Origin: Streptomyces sp. SID13726
GTDB taxonomy: Bacteria > Actinomycetota > Actinomycetes > Streptomycetales > Streptomycetaceae
Direction of reading: 5' to 3'
Length of the DNA stretch: 64,000 nt
Assembly: GCF_010548375.1 (NCBI RefSeq)
Contig: NZ_JAAGLY010000009.1
Coordinates: 124,001 to 188,000 of the forward strand
Shown: positions 8,514 to 16,917 of the stretch, one piece after another
How the letters are laid out: each line of letters opens with the position of its first letter
Numbering within the stretch: position 1 is the first letter of the stretch
Position numbers and translations under genes: made by a program
Notes under the pieces: model-generated
Told to the model about the DNA's origin: nothing
What the model saw: the letters and a program-made list of their open reading frames with translations, nothing else
Databases searched by the model: none

Positions 8514-8529
8514 CTAAGCGCTCGCTCAG
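8514..8529. promoter_or_regulatory. TetR-type operator CTAAGC-N4-GCTCAG
   Basis: CTAAGCGCTCGCTCAG is a 16-bp palindrome with 6 of 8 pairs matching, 45 bases before the TetR start at 8575. A near copy, CTAAGCGACTGCTTAG, lies at 9713-9728 before the MaoC gene. The pair suggests autoregulation and control of the MaoC gene by one TetR. Confidence 0.6.
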
Positions 8530-8574
8530 GGTGGGCGGTATGGTGGTGCCTCTGACAGTGGAGAGGGGCGTGCG

Positions 8575-9201
8575 ATGACTACGGCGGAGGAGACGGCCGG
8601 TGGCGACGCGGCGGCGTGGGGCGAGGTCACGCCCGACGCGGCGCGGCGGCTGCTCATCGCCGCGGTGGAGGCGTTCGCCGAGCGTGGGTACCACGCCACC
8701 ACCACCCGGGACATCGCGGGCCGCGCGGGCATGAGCCCCGCAGCGCTGTACATCCACTACAAGACCAAGGAAGAGCTGCTCCACCGCATCAGCCGGATCG
8801 GCCACGCCAAGGCCCTGGAGATCCTCCAGGTCGCGGCCCGTCGCGAGGGCACCGCGACCGAGCGGCTCGCGGACGCCGTCAGCTCCTTCGTCCGCTGGCA
8901 CGCGGGCGGCCGTACCACCGCCCGGGTCGTCCAGTACGAACTCGACTCCCTCGGCCCCGACGCCCGCGCCGAGATCCTCGACCTGCGCAGGCAGTGCGAC
9001 GCCGAGGTGCGCGGGATCATCGAGGACGGCGTGGCCTCCGGCGAGTTCGACGTCCTCGACGTCAAGGGCACCACCCTCGCCGTCATGTCGCTCTGCATCG
9101 ACGTGGCCCGCTGGTTCAACGTCGACGGCCCCTGGACGCCCGACGAGGTCGGCGCGCTCGACGCCGACCTCGTGCTGCGGATGGTGGGGGCGGCCAAGTA
9201 G
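8575..9201 (+). CDS. TetR-family regulator (likely CTAAGC palindrome binder)
   Basis: This is a 208-residue TetR protein. The helix-turn-helix is RRLLIAAVEAFAERGYHATT with TTRDIAGRAGMSPAALYIHY and KTKEELLHRI. The C-terminal domain is typical of regulators of fatty acid or acyl-CoA genes, although the ligand cannot be read. It is convergent with the MaoC-type dehydratase, with 23 bases between stops. Palindromes of the same sequence precede both genes (8514 and 9713), so it probably represses itself and the dehydratase. Confidence 0.9.
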   Translation: MTTAEETAGGDAAAWGEVTPDAARRLLIAAVEAFAERGYHATTTRDIAGRAGMSPAALYIHYKTKEELLHRISRIGHAKALEILQVAARREGTATERLADAVSSFVRWHAGGRTTARVVQYELDSLGPDARAEILDLRRQCDAEVRGIIEDGVASGEFDVLDVKGTTLAVMSLCIDVARWFNVDGPWTPDEVGALDADLVLRMVGAAK

Positions 9202-9224
9202 CCGCTCAGAAGTAGTGGCGGGAG

Positions 9225-9686
9225 TTAGAGGTAGTAGCGGGAGACCGACTCCGCCACGCACACCGGCTTGTCCCCGCCCTCGCGCTCCACGCTGAAGGCG
9301 ACGGTGACCTGGACACCGCCCTTCACATCGTCGACGGCGTTGATCGTGGCGGTGGCCCGCAGACGGGAGCCGACGGGTACCGGCGCGGGGAAACGCACCT
9401 TGTTCGTCCCGTAGTTGACGCCCATCTTCACGTTCTCGACCTTGATCAGCTGCGGCCCGAACAGCGGCAGCAGCGACAGGGTGAGATAGCCGTGCGCGAT
9501 GGTCGTGCCGAAGGGCCCCGCGGCGGCCTTCTCCGGGTCGACGTGGATCCACTGGTGGTCGCCGGTGGCGTCCGCGAACAGGTCGATGCGCTTCTGGTCG
9601 ACCTCCAGCCAGTCGGTGTACCCCAGCTGCTCGCCCACCGCCGCCTTCAGGTCGTCGGCGCCCGTGAAGATCCTCGGCTCTGCCAT
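9225..9686 (-). CDS. MaoC-family (R)-enoyl-CoA hydratase/dehydratase
   Basis: This is a 153-residue single hot-dog protein. The catalytic hydratase motif is clear: RIDLFADATGDHQWIHVDPE, then GPFGTTIAHGYLTLSLLP, with the Asp and His of FADATGDHQWIH as the catalytic pair. It hydrates 2-enoyl-CoA to (R)-3-hydroxyacyl-CoA or catalyses the reverse. ATG 9686 is preceded by GAGGAGG, a strong ribosome site, and the protein begins MAEPRIFTGADDLK. The palindrome at 9713-9728 lies in its promoter. It resembles the mycobacterial and Streptomyces NodN-like group of MaoC proteins. Confidence 0.92.
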   Translation of the reverse strand: MAEPRIFTGADDLKAAVGEQLGYTDWLEVDQKRIDLFADATGDHQWIHVDPEKAAAGPFGTTIAHGYLTLSLLPLFGPQLIKVENVKMGVNYGTNKVRFPAPVPVGSRLRATATINAVDDVKGGVQVTVAFSVEREGGDKPVCVAESVSRYYL

Positions 9687-9712
9687 GTCCCGGCCTCCTC
9701 GCCATGTCATTT

Positions 9713-9728
9713 CTAAGCGACTGCTTAG
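9713..9728. promoter_or_regulatory. TetR-type operator before the MaoC gene
   Basis: CTAAGCGACTGCTTAG has perfect 6-bp arms around GACT. It is 27 bases upstream of the MaoC start codon and 48 bases before the soxR start on the other strand. It matches 8514-8529. Confidence 0.65.
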
Positions 9729-9775
9729 CATGGTCGGCCGGGGACTCCCTGTCAACGGACCACGGGGGTGACGCC

Positions 9776-10312
9776 ATGGGTAGGGTTCCAGGGGTGCCCC
9801 AGATTCCCGAGAAGATCCATGAGCTCACGGTCGGCCAGCTCTCCGCCCGCAGCGGCGCCGCCGTCTCCGCCCTGCACTTCTACGAGTCCAAGGGCCTGAT
9901 CAGCAGCCGCCGCACCACGGGAAACCAGCGCCGCTACTCCCGGGACGCGCTGCGCCGGGTCGCGTTCGTCAGGGCCGCGCAGCGCGTCGGCATCCCGCTG
10001 GCCACGATCCGTGACGCCCTCTCCGAACTCCCCGAGGAACGCACCCCCACCCGCGAGGACTGGGCCCGGCTCTCCGAGGCGTGGCGCTCCGAACTCGACG
10101 AGCGCATCAAGCAGTTGAACCGCCTCCGTGACCATCTCACCGACTGCATCGGCTGCGGCTGCCTCTCCCTCGACACCTGTGTGCTGTCCAACCCGGACGA
10201 CGTGTTCGGCGAACGCCTCACCGGTTCACGGCTGTTGGTGGAGCGCGCCGGCGATCGGCCGGACTCCGGACGCCGCGGCCACCGGCAGGAGACGACCGAG
10301 CGGCGCTGTTGA
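9776..10312 (+). CDS. soxR: SoxR, redox-sensing MerR-family activator
   Basis: This is a 178-residue MerR-type activator. The N-terminal winged helix is HELTVGQLSARSGAAVSALH with FYESKGLISSRRTTGNQRRY. A dimerisation helix follows, then the [2Fe-2S] cluster motif CIGCGCLSLDTC, which fits the CX2CXCX5C spacing of SoxR. Streptomyces SoxR responds to redox-active compounds, such as its own pigments, rather than being a general superoxide sensor. The C-terminal extension (ERAGDRPDSGRRGHRQETT) is longer than in enteric SoxR. GTG 9794 (MPQIPEKIHEL) is an equally likely start. No SoxR box is obvious to me in the window. Confidence 0.93.
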   Translation: MGRVPGVPQIPEKIHELTVGQLSARSGAAVSALHFYESKGLISSRRTTGNQRRYSRDALRRVAFVRAAQRVGIPLATIRDALSELPEERTPTREDWARLSEAWRSELDERIKQLNRLRDHLTDCIGCGCLSLDTCVLSNPDDVFGERLTGSRLLVERAGDRPDSGRRGHRQETTERRC

Positions 10313-10417
10313 GTGAGGCGCGCCGAAACCGCTGGAGCCTCCTCCGCCCGCCTGGTAGCGTCGCGCTCTTCGGCCGGTGGCGACACCGCGCCCGGAGTCC
10401 TGACGGGATCAACTCCC

Positions 10418-11149
10418 ATGACGTCACCCGCTCTTGACGCGGCCCTCGCGGACATCGAGACGGTCTTCAACGGTTGCTCCAGCCCCGGCGAGCGAGCCTG
10501 CGGAGTCTGCCACCTGCCCGAGGAGGCCGCGTATCTGCGCACGCCCCACGTCCGCGTCCCGGCGGACGTGCTGCGCATGTACACCTTTGAGGTCTCCGAC
10601 CACTTCGACGACCAGGCCGCCACGATGCGCCGCCTGCTGCCGCAGGGCGCGCGGGCATTGGCCGACGGGAAGATGGAGCCGCTCGGGCTCGGCTTCCACG
10701 GGCTCGCCGTCGTCGACTGGCGTGCCTGGCCCGCCGAGCAGTCCGCCGCCGTGGAGGCGTTCGTGCTCGCCTGGTGGCAGGACATCCTCACGACGCCGAA
10801 ACCGCCGTACTGGATCGTGGAGATCTTCGAGCTGTGCGCCTCCGTCCTTCGCTCGGTCATCCCGCTGCTCGACCGCTGGCACGCGAGTCCCGTCGCCGAC
10901 GCGCACCTCGCCCGGTGCGTCGACTGGTGGCTGGAGAAGCTGCTCGTCGACGACTCGCCGTTCGGCTGGTTCCTCCATGGCGAGGAGGCCGCCGTGCCCG
11001 AGCTGCGGACCTGGCTCTCCCGCCACGCCCCCGACCGGCTGCGCGGCCAGGGCGAGCCGCACCTGGCGATGTGCGCCGAACTCCTCGGTCTGTCCTATGA
11101 CGAGCGCTGGGCCCACGCGTACTGGGCCAGCGCCCCGGCCACCAACTGA
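10418..11149 (+). CDS. conserved hypothetical protein
   Basis: This 243-residue soluble protein is not one I can assign. It is rich in Trp and acidic residues, has a CGVC pair near residue 28, and shows motifs such as MYTFEVSDHFDD and RCVDWWLEKLLVDDSPFGWF. The CxxC is single, so a complete zinc site is not evident. ATG 10418 starts MTSPALDAAL; the ribosome site is weak. Its last 55 bases overlap the end of the opposing BKACE gene. Codon bias is like its neighbours. Confidence 0.75.
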   Translation: MTSPALDAALADIETVFNGCSSPGERACGVCHLPEEAAYLRTPHVRVPADVLRMYTFEVSDHFDDQAATMRRLLPQGARALADGKMEPLGLGFHGLAVVDWRAWPAEQSAAVEAFVLAWWQDILTTPKPPYWIVEIFELCASVLRSVIPLLDRWHASPVADAHLARCVDWWLEKLLVDDSPFGWFLHGEEAAVPELRTWLSRHAPDRLRGQGEPHLAMCAELLGLSYDERWAHAYWASAPATN

Positions 11150-11823
11150 GCGTTGGACAGCGCCCGTTGGCCGTCCGGCAGTACCAGCATGTCCTCCAGG
11201 CCCACCCGGGTCGCGAGCCCCAGGCGTCCCGCCAGCCGCAGCACCGGCCACGCGCCGCCGTCCTCGCCGTGCAGCAGCACGGGGCGGCCGTGTGCCGTGC
11301 CCAGGTCGGACAACAGCTCGCGCGCCGAGGTCTCCGCCGTCGCCGCGTCCGGGTCCGTCACCTCGGCCAGCACCCGCAGCACCCGAGGGCCCAGCGGCGA
11401 CACCGCGAACCTCGCCGCCCCGTCGGTCCCCGACCAGACGCCGGCCTCCACGCCGACCCCCAGGTCGAGCAGCGCGGCGGCGAGTTCCTCCGCGCCCGGC
11501 TCATGCCAGTTCACCGAGGCGTGGTCGGGCAGCACGGTCCAGTCGCGGACACGGGCGAGCCGCTGGGCGGGATCGGGCTCGGCCCAGGCGCCGGTGGTCA
11601 CGCCGACCGGGACGGGCACCCGGGCCCGGATCGCCTCCAGCGTCACCGCGACCACGCGCGGCGACAGGCTGTCCTGACCGCACGGCGTCTTGGGGTGGAC
11701 ATGGATGTCCGTCGCGCCCGCCGCGACGGCCTCGGCCGCCGACCGGGCCATCGCCTCGGGCGTGAGTGGCACCGCCACCCCGTCCGCGGCCCCGCGCGGG
11801 CCGTTGAGACACACCTGCACCAT
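11095..11823 (-). CDS. beta-keto acid cleavage enzyme (BKACE/DUF849 family)
   Basis: This is a 242-residue TIM-barrel protein of the BKACE family, whose founding member Kce cleaves 3-keto-5-aminohexanoate with acetyl-CoA. The zinc-binding HVHP of the second strand is present (AGATDIHVHPKTPCG), as are N-terminal VCLNGPRG and LLHGEDGGAWPVL near the end. At 242 residues it is shorter than the roughly 270-300 usual for the family, and the second zinc His pair is not clear. The substrate is probably a beta-keto acid other than lysine-derived Kce substrate. The stop overlaps the convergent hypothetical gene by 55 bases. ATG 11823 begins MVQVCLNGPRG. Confidence 0.85.
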   Translation of the reverse strand: MVQVCLNGPRGAADGVAVPLTPEAMARSAAEAVAAGATDIHVHPKTPCGQDSLSPRVVAVTLEAIRARVPVPVGVTTGAWAEPDPAQRLARVRDWTVLPDHASVNWHEPGAEELAAALLDLGVGVEAGVWSGTDGAARFAVSPLGPRVLRVLAEVTDPDAATAETSARELLSDLGTAHGRPVLLHGEDGGAWPVLRLAGRLGLATRVGLEDMLVLPDGQRALSNAQLVAGALAQYAWAQRSS

Positions 11824-11897
11824 TCCTCGATGGTGCCAGGCGGCACCGGCAAACAGGGGGTGCGGCATCCCCGGCGCACCCCCGGCGCGCTCACGCT

Positions 11898-12500
11898 CTA
11901 GGCCGACACCAGCAACCGTCCACGCCTGGCGTCCGCCAGGGCTTCGGGAGTGAGCACGGGCCGCGGCACCAGGATTCCGCACTCCGCGCAGACCGGACCG
12001 GTCGAGGGCTCATGGTCCAGTTCGTACTTCCAGACGAGCCGCTCCCCGTCGCACGCCGGGCACACCGCGCCCGGCTCGCGCTCCAGCGCGGAGATCAGCC
12101 GACGCAGCACCTCGGCCAGCGATTCATCGGGGTGGACCCGGGGGTCGTCGCACCATGCGACACCGAAACCGCCCCAGGTCAGCCGGTGCCAGTCGTCCAC
12201 ACTGCCCGGCCTGCGCAACCCGTCGTGCTTCTCCTTCTTGCGTCGCTCGGCGAACTCGACCTCGTAGGCCAGCCAGACCGAACGCGCCTCCTCCAACTCC
12301 TCCAGTGCGGCCACGAGCCGCGCTGGGTCGGGGGAGCGGTCCTCCGGACCGAAACCCGCCCGGGAACTCAAGTGGTCCCAGGTTGCCCTGTGCCCGTAAG
12401 GAGCGAACCGCTCAAGGCACTTGCGCAGCGAGTAGCGCCGAAGCGCCAGATCGCACCGCGGGTCTCGCACCTGTCTCGCCAGACTCCGGAAACCGGCCAT
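11898..12500 (-). CDS. hypothetical protein with C-terminal zinc ribbon
   Basis: This is a 200-residue protein. The N-terminal half is helical and strongly charged (ALEELEEARSVWLAYEVEF). The C-terminal part carries CPACDGERL and, 23 residues later, CAECGILVP, a likely four-cysteine zinc ribbon. ATG 12500 is preceded by GGAGG at 9 bases. It is 74 bases upstream of the BKACE gene on the same strand and may be co-transcribed. No function is proposed. Confidence 0.78.
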   Translation of the reverse strand: MAGFRSLARQVRDPRCDLALRRYSLRKCLERFAPYGHRATWDHLSSRAGFGPEDRSPDPARLVAALEELEEARSVWLAYEVEFAERRKKEKHDGLRRPGSVDDWHRLTWGGFGVAWCDDPRVHPDESLAEVLRRLISALEREPGAVCPACDGERLVWKYELDHEPSTGPVCAECGILVPRPVLTPEALADARRGRLLVSA

Positions 12501-12732
12501 CGCCCTGCACCTCCGTCACACCTGCACCTGTACTTCGGTCACTTCGGCGTTGTCGTACGGGATTCGCACGACGTTGCCGAATAGACGTATCGACAAGCGA
12601 TTTGGCTCCATCCGATTTCCGATGCCCCCCATAAGCCCGTGCACCCCTGCCAAAACTTGACGCATGTTCATCTTCAATCTCGGGGATACCGGCGGTAACG
12701 TCCCGGCACACCCCCCGTCGGTTGGAGCTGCC

Positions 12733-15513
12733 ATGCCACGGCGTAACTCGCGCACCCTCCTTGACAGACTGAGAACTCCCGGCAGACTCTCCGGGTTCCT
12801 GAAGTCGGCATCCATATGCGTCCTGGTTGCAGGTCTTTTGTCCCCGCTCGCCCAGACCACCGCCACGGCGGCGGCCTCCAACGACTACTGCGGCGGACAG
12901 TGCTCCGACATCCTGCCGCCCGGTGAGAACGGCAACGCGACCCTCGCGCAGATCCTGCTCAACCAGGCCTTCGGCTCCCAGCCCGACCACGCCGAGGACC
13001 AGCTCGGCCCCTACGCCAACCTGGCCAAGGGCTACCCGACGCTCACCAACGCCACGATCAACACGTTCTTCAACGACGCGTCCTTCGGGGTCGCATCCGA
13101 TCAAGTCGCCTCCACCCTGAACCCGGCCGGCCGCACCGACGTGACGATCGTCCGTGACAAGAAGACGGGCGTACCGCACATCACCGGTACCACCAGATAC
13201 GGCACCGAGTTCGGGGCGGGCTATGCGGCCGCCCAGGACCGGCTGTGGCTGATGGACGTCTTCCGGCACGTAGGCCGCGGCCAGCTGACCAACTTCGCCG
13301 GCGGCGCCGCCTCCAACCAGGGCCTGGAGCAGCAGTTCTGGCGCAACGCGCCCTACAGCGAGGCCGACCTCCAGGCGCAGATCGACAACGCCGTCGCGAA
13401 CGCCGGCGCCCGCGGCCAGCAGGCCCTCGCCGACGCCAACGCCTACATCGCCGGCATCAACTCCTACATCGACGCCTCCGACAGCGGCCGCTACTTCCCC
13501 GGCGAGTACGTCCTGACCGGCCACAAGGACTCGGTCACCAACGCCGGCACCATCGACCACTTCAAGCTCACCGACCTGGTCGCGCTGGCCTCCGTCATCG
13601 GCGCCCTCTTCGGCTCCGGGGGCGGCGGCGAGGTCAACAACGCGATCTCGCTGATGGCCGCCCAGGAGCAGTACGGCGTGACGAAGGGCACCGAGGTCTG
13701 GGAGTCCTTCCGCGAGCGCAACGACCCCGAGGCCGTCCTCACCGTCCACAACGGCGAGAGCTTCCCGTACGCCACCAAGCCCGCCGACGCGCAGGGCGAG
13801 GCGCTGCCCGACGCCGGTTCGGTGACCACCGAGCCCCTGGTCTACGACCCGTCGGGCACCGGAGCCGACCAGAGCGCGAGCGCGGCCTCCGCCACGGCGA
13901 CCGCGAACGCCCTCAGCTCCGCCAAGCGCGGGATGTCCAACGCCCTCGTCGTCAGCGGCAAGTACACCGCCAGCGGCCACCCGGTCGCCGTCTTCGGACC
14001 CCAGACCGGCTACTTCGCCCCCCAGCTCCTCATGCTCCAGGAGATCCAGGGCCCCGGCATCAGCGCCCGCGGCGCCTCCTTCGCGGGCCTGAGCATGTAC
14101 GTCGAACTCGGCCGCGGCCAGGACTACGCGTGGTCCGCCACGACCTCCGGCCAGGACATCATCGACAGCTACGCCGTCGAGCTGTGCCAGGACGACTACC
14201 ACTACCTGTACCACGGCACCTGCACGGCCATGGACAAGATCGAGCAGAAGAACTCCTGGACCCCGACCACGGCCGACGGCACCGCCGCGGGGTCGTACAC
14301 GATGAGGGTCTGGCGCACGAAGTACGGACCCGTCGAATACCGCGCGACCGTCGGCGGCAAGAAGGTCGCCTACACCACCCTGCGCTCCTCCTACATGCAC
14401 GAGGCCGACTCGATTATCGGCTTCCAGATGCTGAACGACCCCGACTACGTCAAGAGCCCGCAGACCTTCCAGAGCGCGGTGCAGCACATCAACTACACCT
14501 TCAACTGGTTCTACGCCGACTCCACGCACACCGCGTACTACAACAGCGGCGACAACCCGGTGCGCGCGAGCGGAGTCGACGCGGAGTTCCCGGTGTGGGC
14601 GCAGTCGGCGTACGAGTGGAAGAACTGGGACCCGGCGACCAACACCGCCGACTACACCCCGGCCTCCGCGCACCCCAACTCCATCGACCAGGACTACTAC
14701 ATCTCCTGGAACAACAAACAGGCGCTCGACTACTCGACGGCGTCCTGGGGAGACGGTTCCGTGCACCGCGGCAACCTGCTTGAGGACCGGGTCAAGAAGC
14801 TGGTCGCCGCGGGCGGGGTCACCCGGGCCTCGCTGGTGAAGGCCATGGCCGACGCTTCTCTCACCGACCTGCGCGCGGAGGACGTCCTGCCGGACCTGCT
14901 CAAGGTGGTCAACAGCTCGACGGTCACCGACTCCACGGCAGCGGCGGCGGTCACCAAGCTCCAGACCTGGCTGACGAACGGCGGCAAGCGCACCGAGACC
15001 TCGGCGGGTTCGAAGAAGTACGCCGACGCCGATGCGATCCGCATCCTGGACGCGTGGTGGCCCCTGCTGGCCAAGGGCATCTTCGAACCGGGCCTCGGCA
15101 CCGACCTGTACACCGCCCTCCAGGCCAACCTGTCCGTCGACGAGTCCCCTTCGGCGGCACACGGTCCCACCGGCGCCCACGCGGGCAGCTCCTTCCAGTA
15201 CGGCTGGTGGAGCTATGTCGACAAGGACGTCCGCGCGGTCCTCGGGGAGAACGTGCAGGGGCCGCTGGCCAATGAGTACTGCGGCGGCGGCAGCCTCAGC
15301 GCCTGCCGGGACATCCTCATCAGCACTCTGAAGACCGCGGCCGGCAAGACGGCGGCCCAGGTCTACCCGGGCGACACCCTGTGCTCGGCGGGCGACCAGT
15401 GGTGCGCCGACTCGATCGTGCAGCGCACGCTCGGCGGCATCAAGCACTACAACATCAGCTGGCAGAACCGCCCGACCTTCCAGCAGGTGGTGGAGTTCAC
15501 CTCGCACCGGTGA
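12733..15513 (+). CDS. secreted penicillin acylase family (Ntn) amidohydrolase
   Basis: This is a 926-residue exported N-terminal-nucleophile hydrolase. Residues 1-45 form a signal peptide: a basic start (MPRRNSRTLLDRLRTPGR), a hydrophobic core SASICVLVAGLLSPLA, and cleavage near TATAAA. The alpha part contains TGVPHITGTTRYGTEFGAGY and AAQDRLWLMD. The predicted autoproteolysis point is G/M-S402 in KRGMSNALVVSGK, where Ser402 would become the nucleophile of the beta chain. The family includes penicillin acylases, acyl-homoserine-lactone acylase AhlM and cyclic lipopeptide acylases. ATG 12733 has GGAG six bases upstream; ATG 12664 would add 23 residues before the signal peptide. Confidence 0.9.
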   Translation: MPRRNSRTLLDRLRTPGRLSGFLKSASICVLVAGLLSPLAQTTATAAASNDYCGGQCSDILPPGENGNATLAQILLNQAFGSQPDHAEDQLGPYANLAKGYPTLTNATINTFFNDASFGVASDQVASTLNPAGRTDVTIVRDKKTGVPHITGTTRYGTEFGAGYAAAQDRLWLMDVFRHVGRGQLTNFAGGAASNQGLEQQFWRNAPYSEADLQAQIDNAVANAGARGQQALADANAYIAGINSYIDASDSGRYFPGEYVLTGHKDSVTNAGTIDHFKLTDLVALASVIGALFGSGGGGEVNNAISLMAAQEQYGVTKGTEVWESFRERNDPEAVLTVHNGESFPYATKPADAQGEALPDAGSVTTEPLVYDPSGTGADQSASAASATATANALSSAKRGMSNALVVSGKYTASGHPVAVFGPQTGYFAPQLLMLQEIQGPGISARGASFAGLSMYVELGRGQDYAWSATTSGQDIIDSYAVELCQDDYHYLYHGTCTAMDKIEQKNSWTPTTADGTAAGSYTMRVWRTKYGPVEYRATVGGKKVAYTTLRSSYMHEADSIIGFQMLNDPDYVKSPQTFQSAVQHINYTFNWFYADSTHTAYYNSGDNPVRASGVDAEFPVWAQSAYEWKNWDPATNTADYTPASAHPNSIDQDYYISWNNKQALDYSTASWGDGSVHRGNLLEDRVKKLVAAGGVTRASLVKAMADASLTDLRAEDVLPDLLKVVNSSTVTDSTAAAAVTKLQTWLTNGGKRTETSAGSKKYADADAIRILDAWWPLLAKGIFEPGLGTDLYTALQANLSVDESPSAAHGPTGAHAGSSFQYGWWSYVDKDVRAVLGENVQGPLANEYCGGGSLSACRDILISTLKTAAGKTAAQVYPGDTLCSAGDQWCADSIVQRTLGGIKHYNISWQNRPTFQQVVEFTSHR

Positions 15514-15531
15514 GCCGACAACGGCGGCGGG

Positions 15532-16845
15532 TCAGTGCACACGGCCCGCCGCCAGCACCAGTTGGGCCAGCTCGCGGTGGACGATGTCGCTGTGCGCCCC
15601 GGCGGGCGCCCCGCCACGTCTGACCACGGCGGCCGCGTCGACGTTCACACAGCCCTTCGCGGGAAGTCTCCTCAGGGCGTCGGCGAGCTTCAGGGACGGC
15701 GTGCCGGGCACCGCCTGCACGCCGTCGTGGCCCATCGCACCCCACTTGGCGCCCAGCACCTGCCCGACGCCGAACTCCGCGACCCCCTGGGCGTCGCCCG
15801 CCATGCGGGACGCCAGCGGATACATCGTGCCGAGGGCCTGGTCATGGCTGGAGTAGCAGCACACCAGCGGCCCGTCGATCCGGTTCTGCTGCCCCTGGAG
15901 CACGCCTCCCGCCCGGGCGTCGTGCGGCAGCCGGGTCGCGAACGCGTAGTGCGAGAAGGCCCCTTGGAGCAGCGTGACGGACTTGACCGTCCGCACCCCC
16001 TCCGGCAGCCCGCGCAGCGCGAACGACACCAGCCGCCCGCCGAAGCTGTGCCCCACGAGATGCACCCGCACCCCGGGCGCCGCCTTCGCGAGCTGCCCGA
16101 TCACCCGGCCGAGCCCACGCTCACCGACCGTGCCCGCCCGCCGCTTCATCGCGTAGTACGTCCCCTGCCGCAGCAGTTCGTGCGCCCCGTCCCAGGGGTT
16201 GGGGATCGCGAACCCCTCGGCGCCGCCCGGCGATTCGAGACGCGCCAGCGCCCCCGCGAACTCCTCGCACAGCGCCGCCGTCGACCCGGCGAGGATCTCC
16301 GGCTCGTCCTGCGGCACCCCCTCCGCCAGCGTGTCCGCCGCGAACAGCGCCTGCGGCCCCGGCGGCACGACCTCCACCAGCAGCCGCACCAGCCGCCCGA
16401 ACTCCTCCAACTCGGCTTCCTCCCGCGGCTGTTGGTCCAGTAGCCGGGCCAACTGGTCGACGACGGTGGCCCGGCCGGGGAAGGTCTCGAGCAGCGCGTG
16501 CCGGGTGTCCTTGTCCAGCGCCGGACGCGGCGGCAGCTCGGCGGCCACCGCCCGCGGGAAGTCCGGGATCGGTTCGTCGCAGAACCGCATCGACGGCCAT
16601 ACGACCCCCACGTACCCGAGCTTCGCCGTGGGCGCGAGCGCGGGGAACGGCTCGAAGAAGCGGCTGTAGAGCCGGGTCGCCCCCGAACGGTCGCTGTTCC
16701 AGCCGTGCGAGAAGACGACCAGGTCCTCGACGCCCCGCCCGGCCACCTGGGCGAGCAGCCGGTCCCGCCGACCGGGGTCAGGGTCCCCGTCCGCGTCGAA
16801 CGTCAGCTCCCAGTACGGCGTCACGCTCATCGCCTGATCCGCCAT
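15532..16845 (-). CDS. alpha/beta hydrolase-fold protein, function unknown
   Basis: This is a 437-residue protein with an alpha/beta hydrolase core: LVVFSHGWNSD near residue 43, the nucleophile elbow VHLVGHSFGGRLVSFAL near residue 270, and a later CCYSSHDQALG. Homologues in Streptomyces are often labelled serine/threonine protein kinase by mistake; no kinase motif is visible. No signal peptide is evident, so it is probably cytoplasmic. ATG 16845 has GAGGGGG upstream; ATG 16830 is a shorter option. It is convergent with the penicillin acylase gene, with 18 bases between stops. Confidence 0.83.
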   Translation of the reverse strand: MADQAMSVTPYWELTFDADGDPDPGRRDRLLAQVAGRGVEDLVVFSHGWNSDRSGATRLYSRFFEPFPALAPTAKLGYVGVVWPSMRFCDEPIPDFPRAVAAELPPRPALDKDTRHALLETFPGRATVVDQLARLLDQQPREEAELEEFGRLVRLLVEVVPPGPQALFAADTLAEGVPQDEPEILAGSTAALCEEFAGALARLESPGGAEGFAIPNPWDGAHELLRQGTYYAMKRRAGTVGERGLGRVIGQLAKAAPGVRVHLVGHSFGGRLVSFALRGLPEGVRTVKSVTLLQGAFSHYAFATRLPHDARAGGVLQGQQNRIDGPLVCCYSSHDQALGTMYPLASRMAGDAQGVAEFGVGQVLGAKWGAMGHDGVQAVPGTPSLKLADALRRLPAKGCVNVDAAAVVRRGGAPAGAHSDIVHRELAQLVLAAGRVH

Positions 16846-16917
16846 GACAGGCCCCCTCGTCCCCCGTAGTGGTGCGCATCGTCCTACTGCGGGGCGAAGT
16901 TGGCCATACGTCATGGC

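Noticed and set aside
12412..15507. A 1031-codon open frame opposite the penicillin acylase gene.
   Set aside because: It has no domain, and composition is typical of an antisense shadow; the acylase on the plus strand has a signal peptide and catalytic motif.
15532..16845. Serine/threonine kinase label for the alpha/beta hydrolase.
   Set aside because: No kinase motif is present; GHSFGG and SHGWN are hydrolase features.
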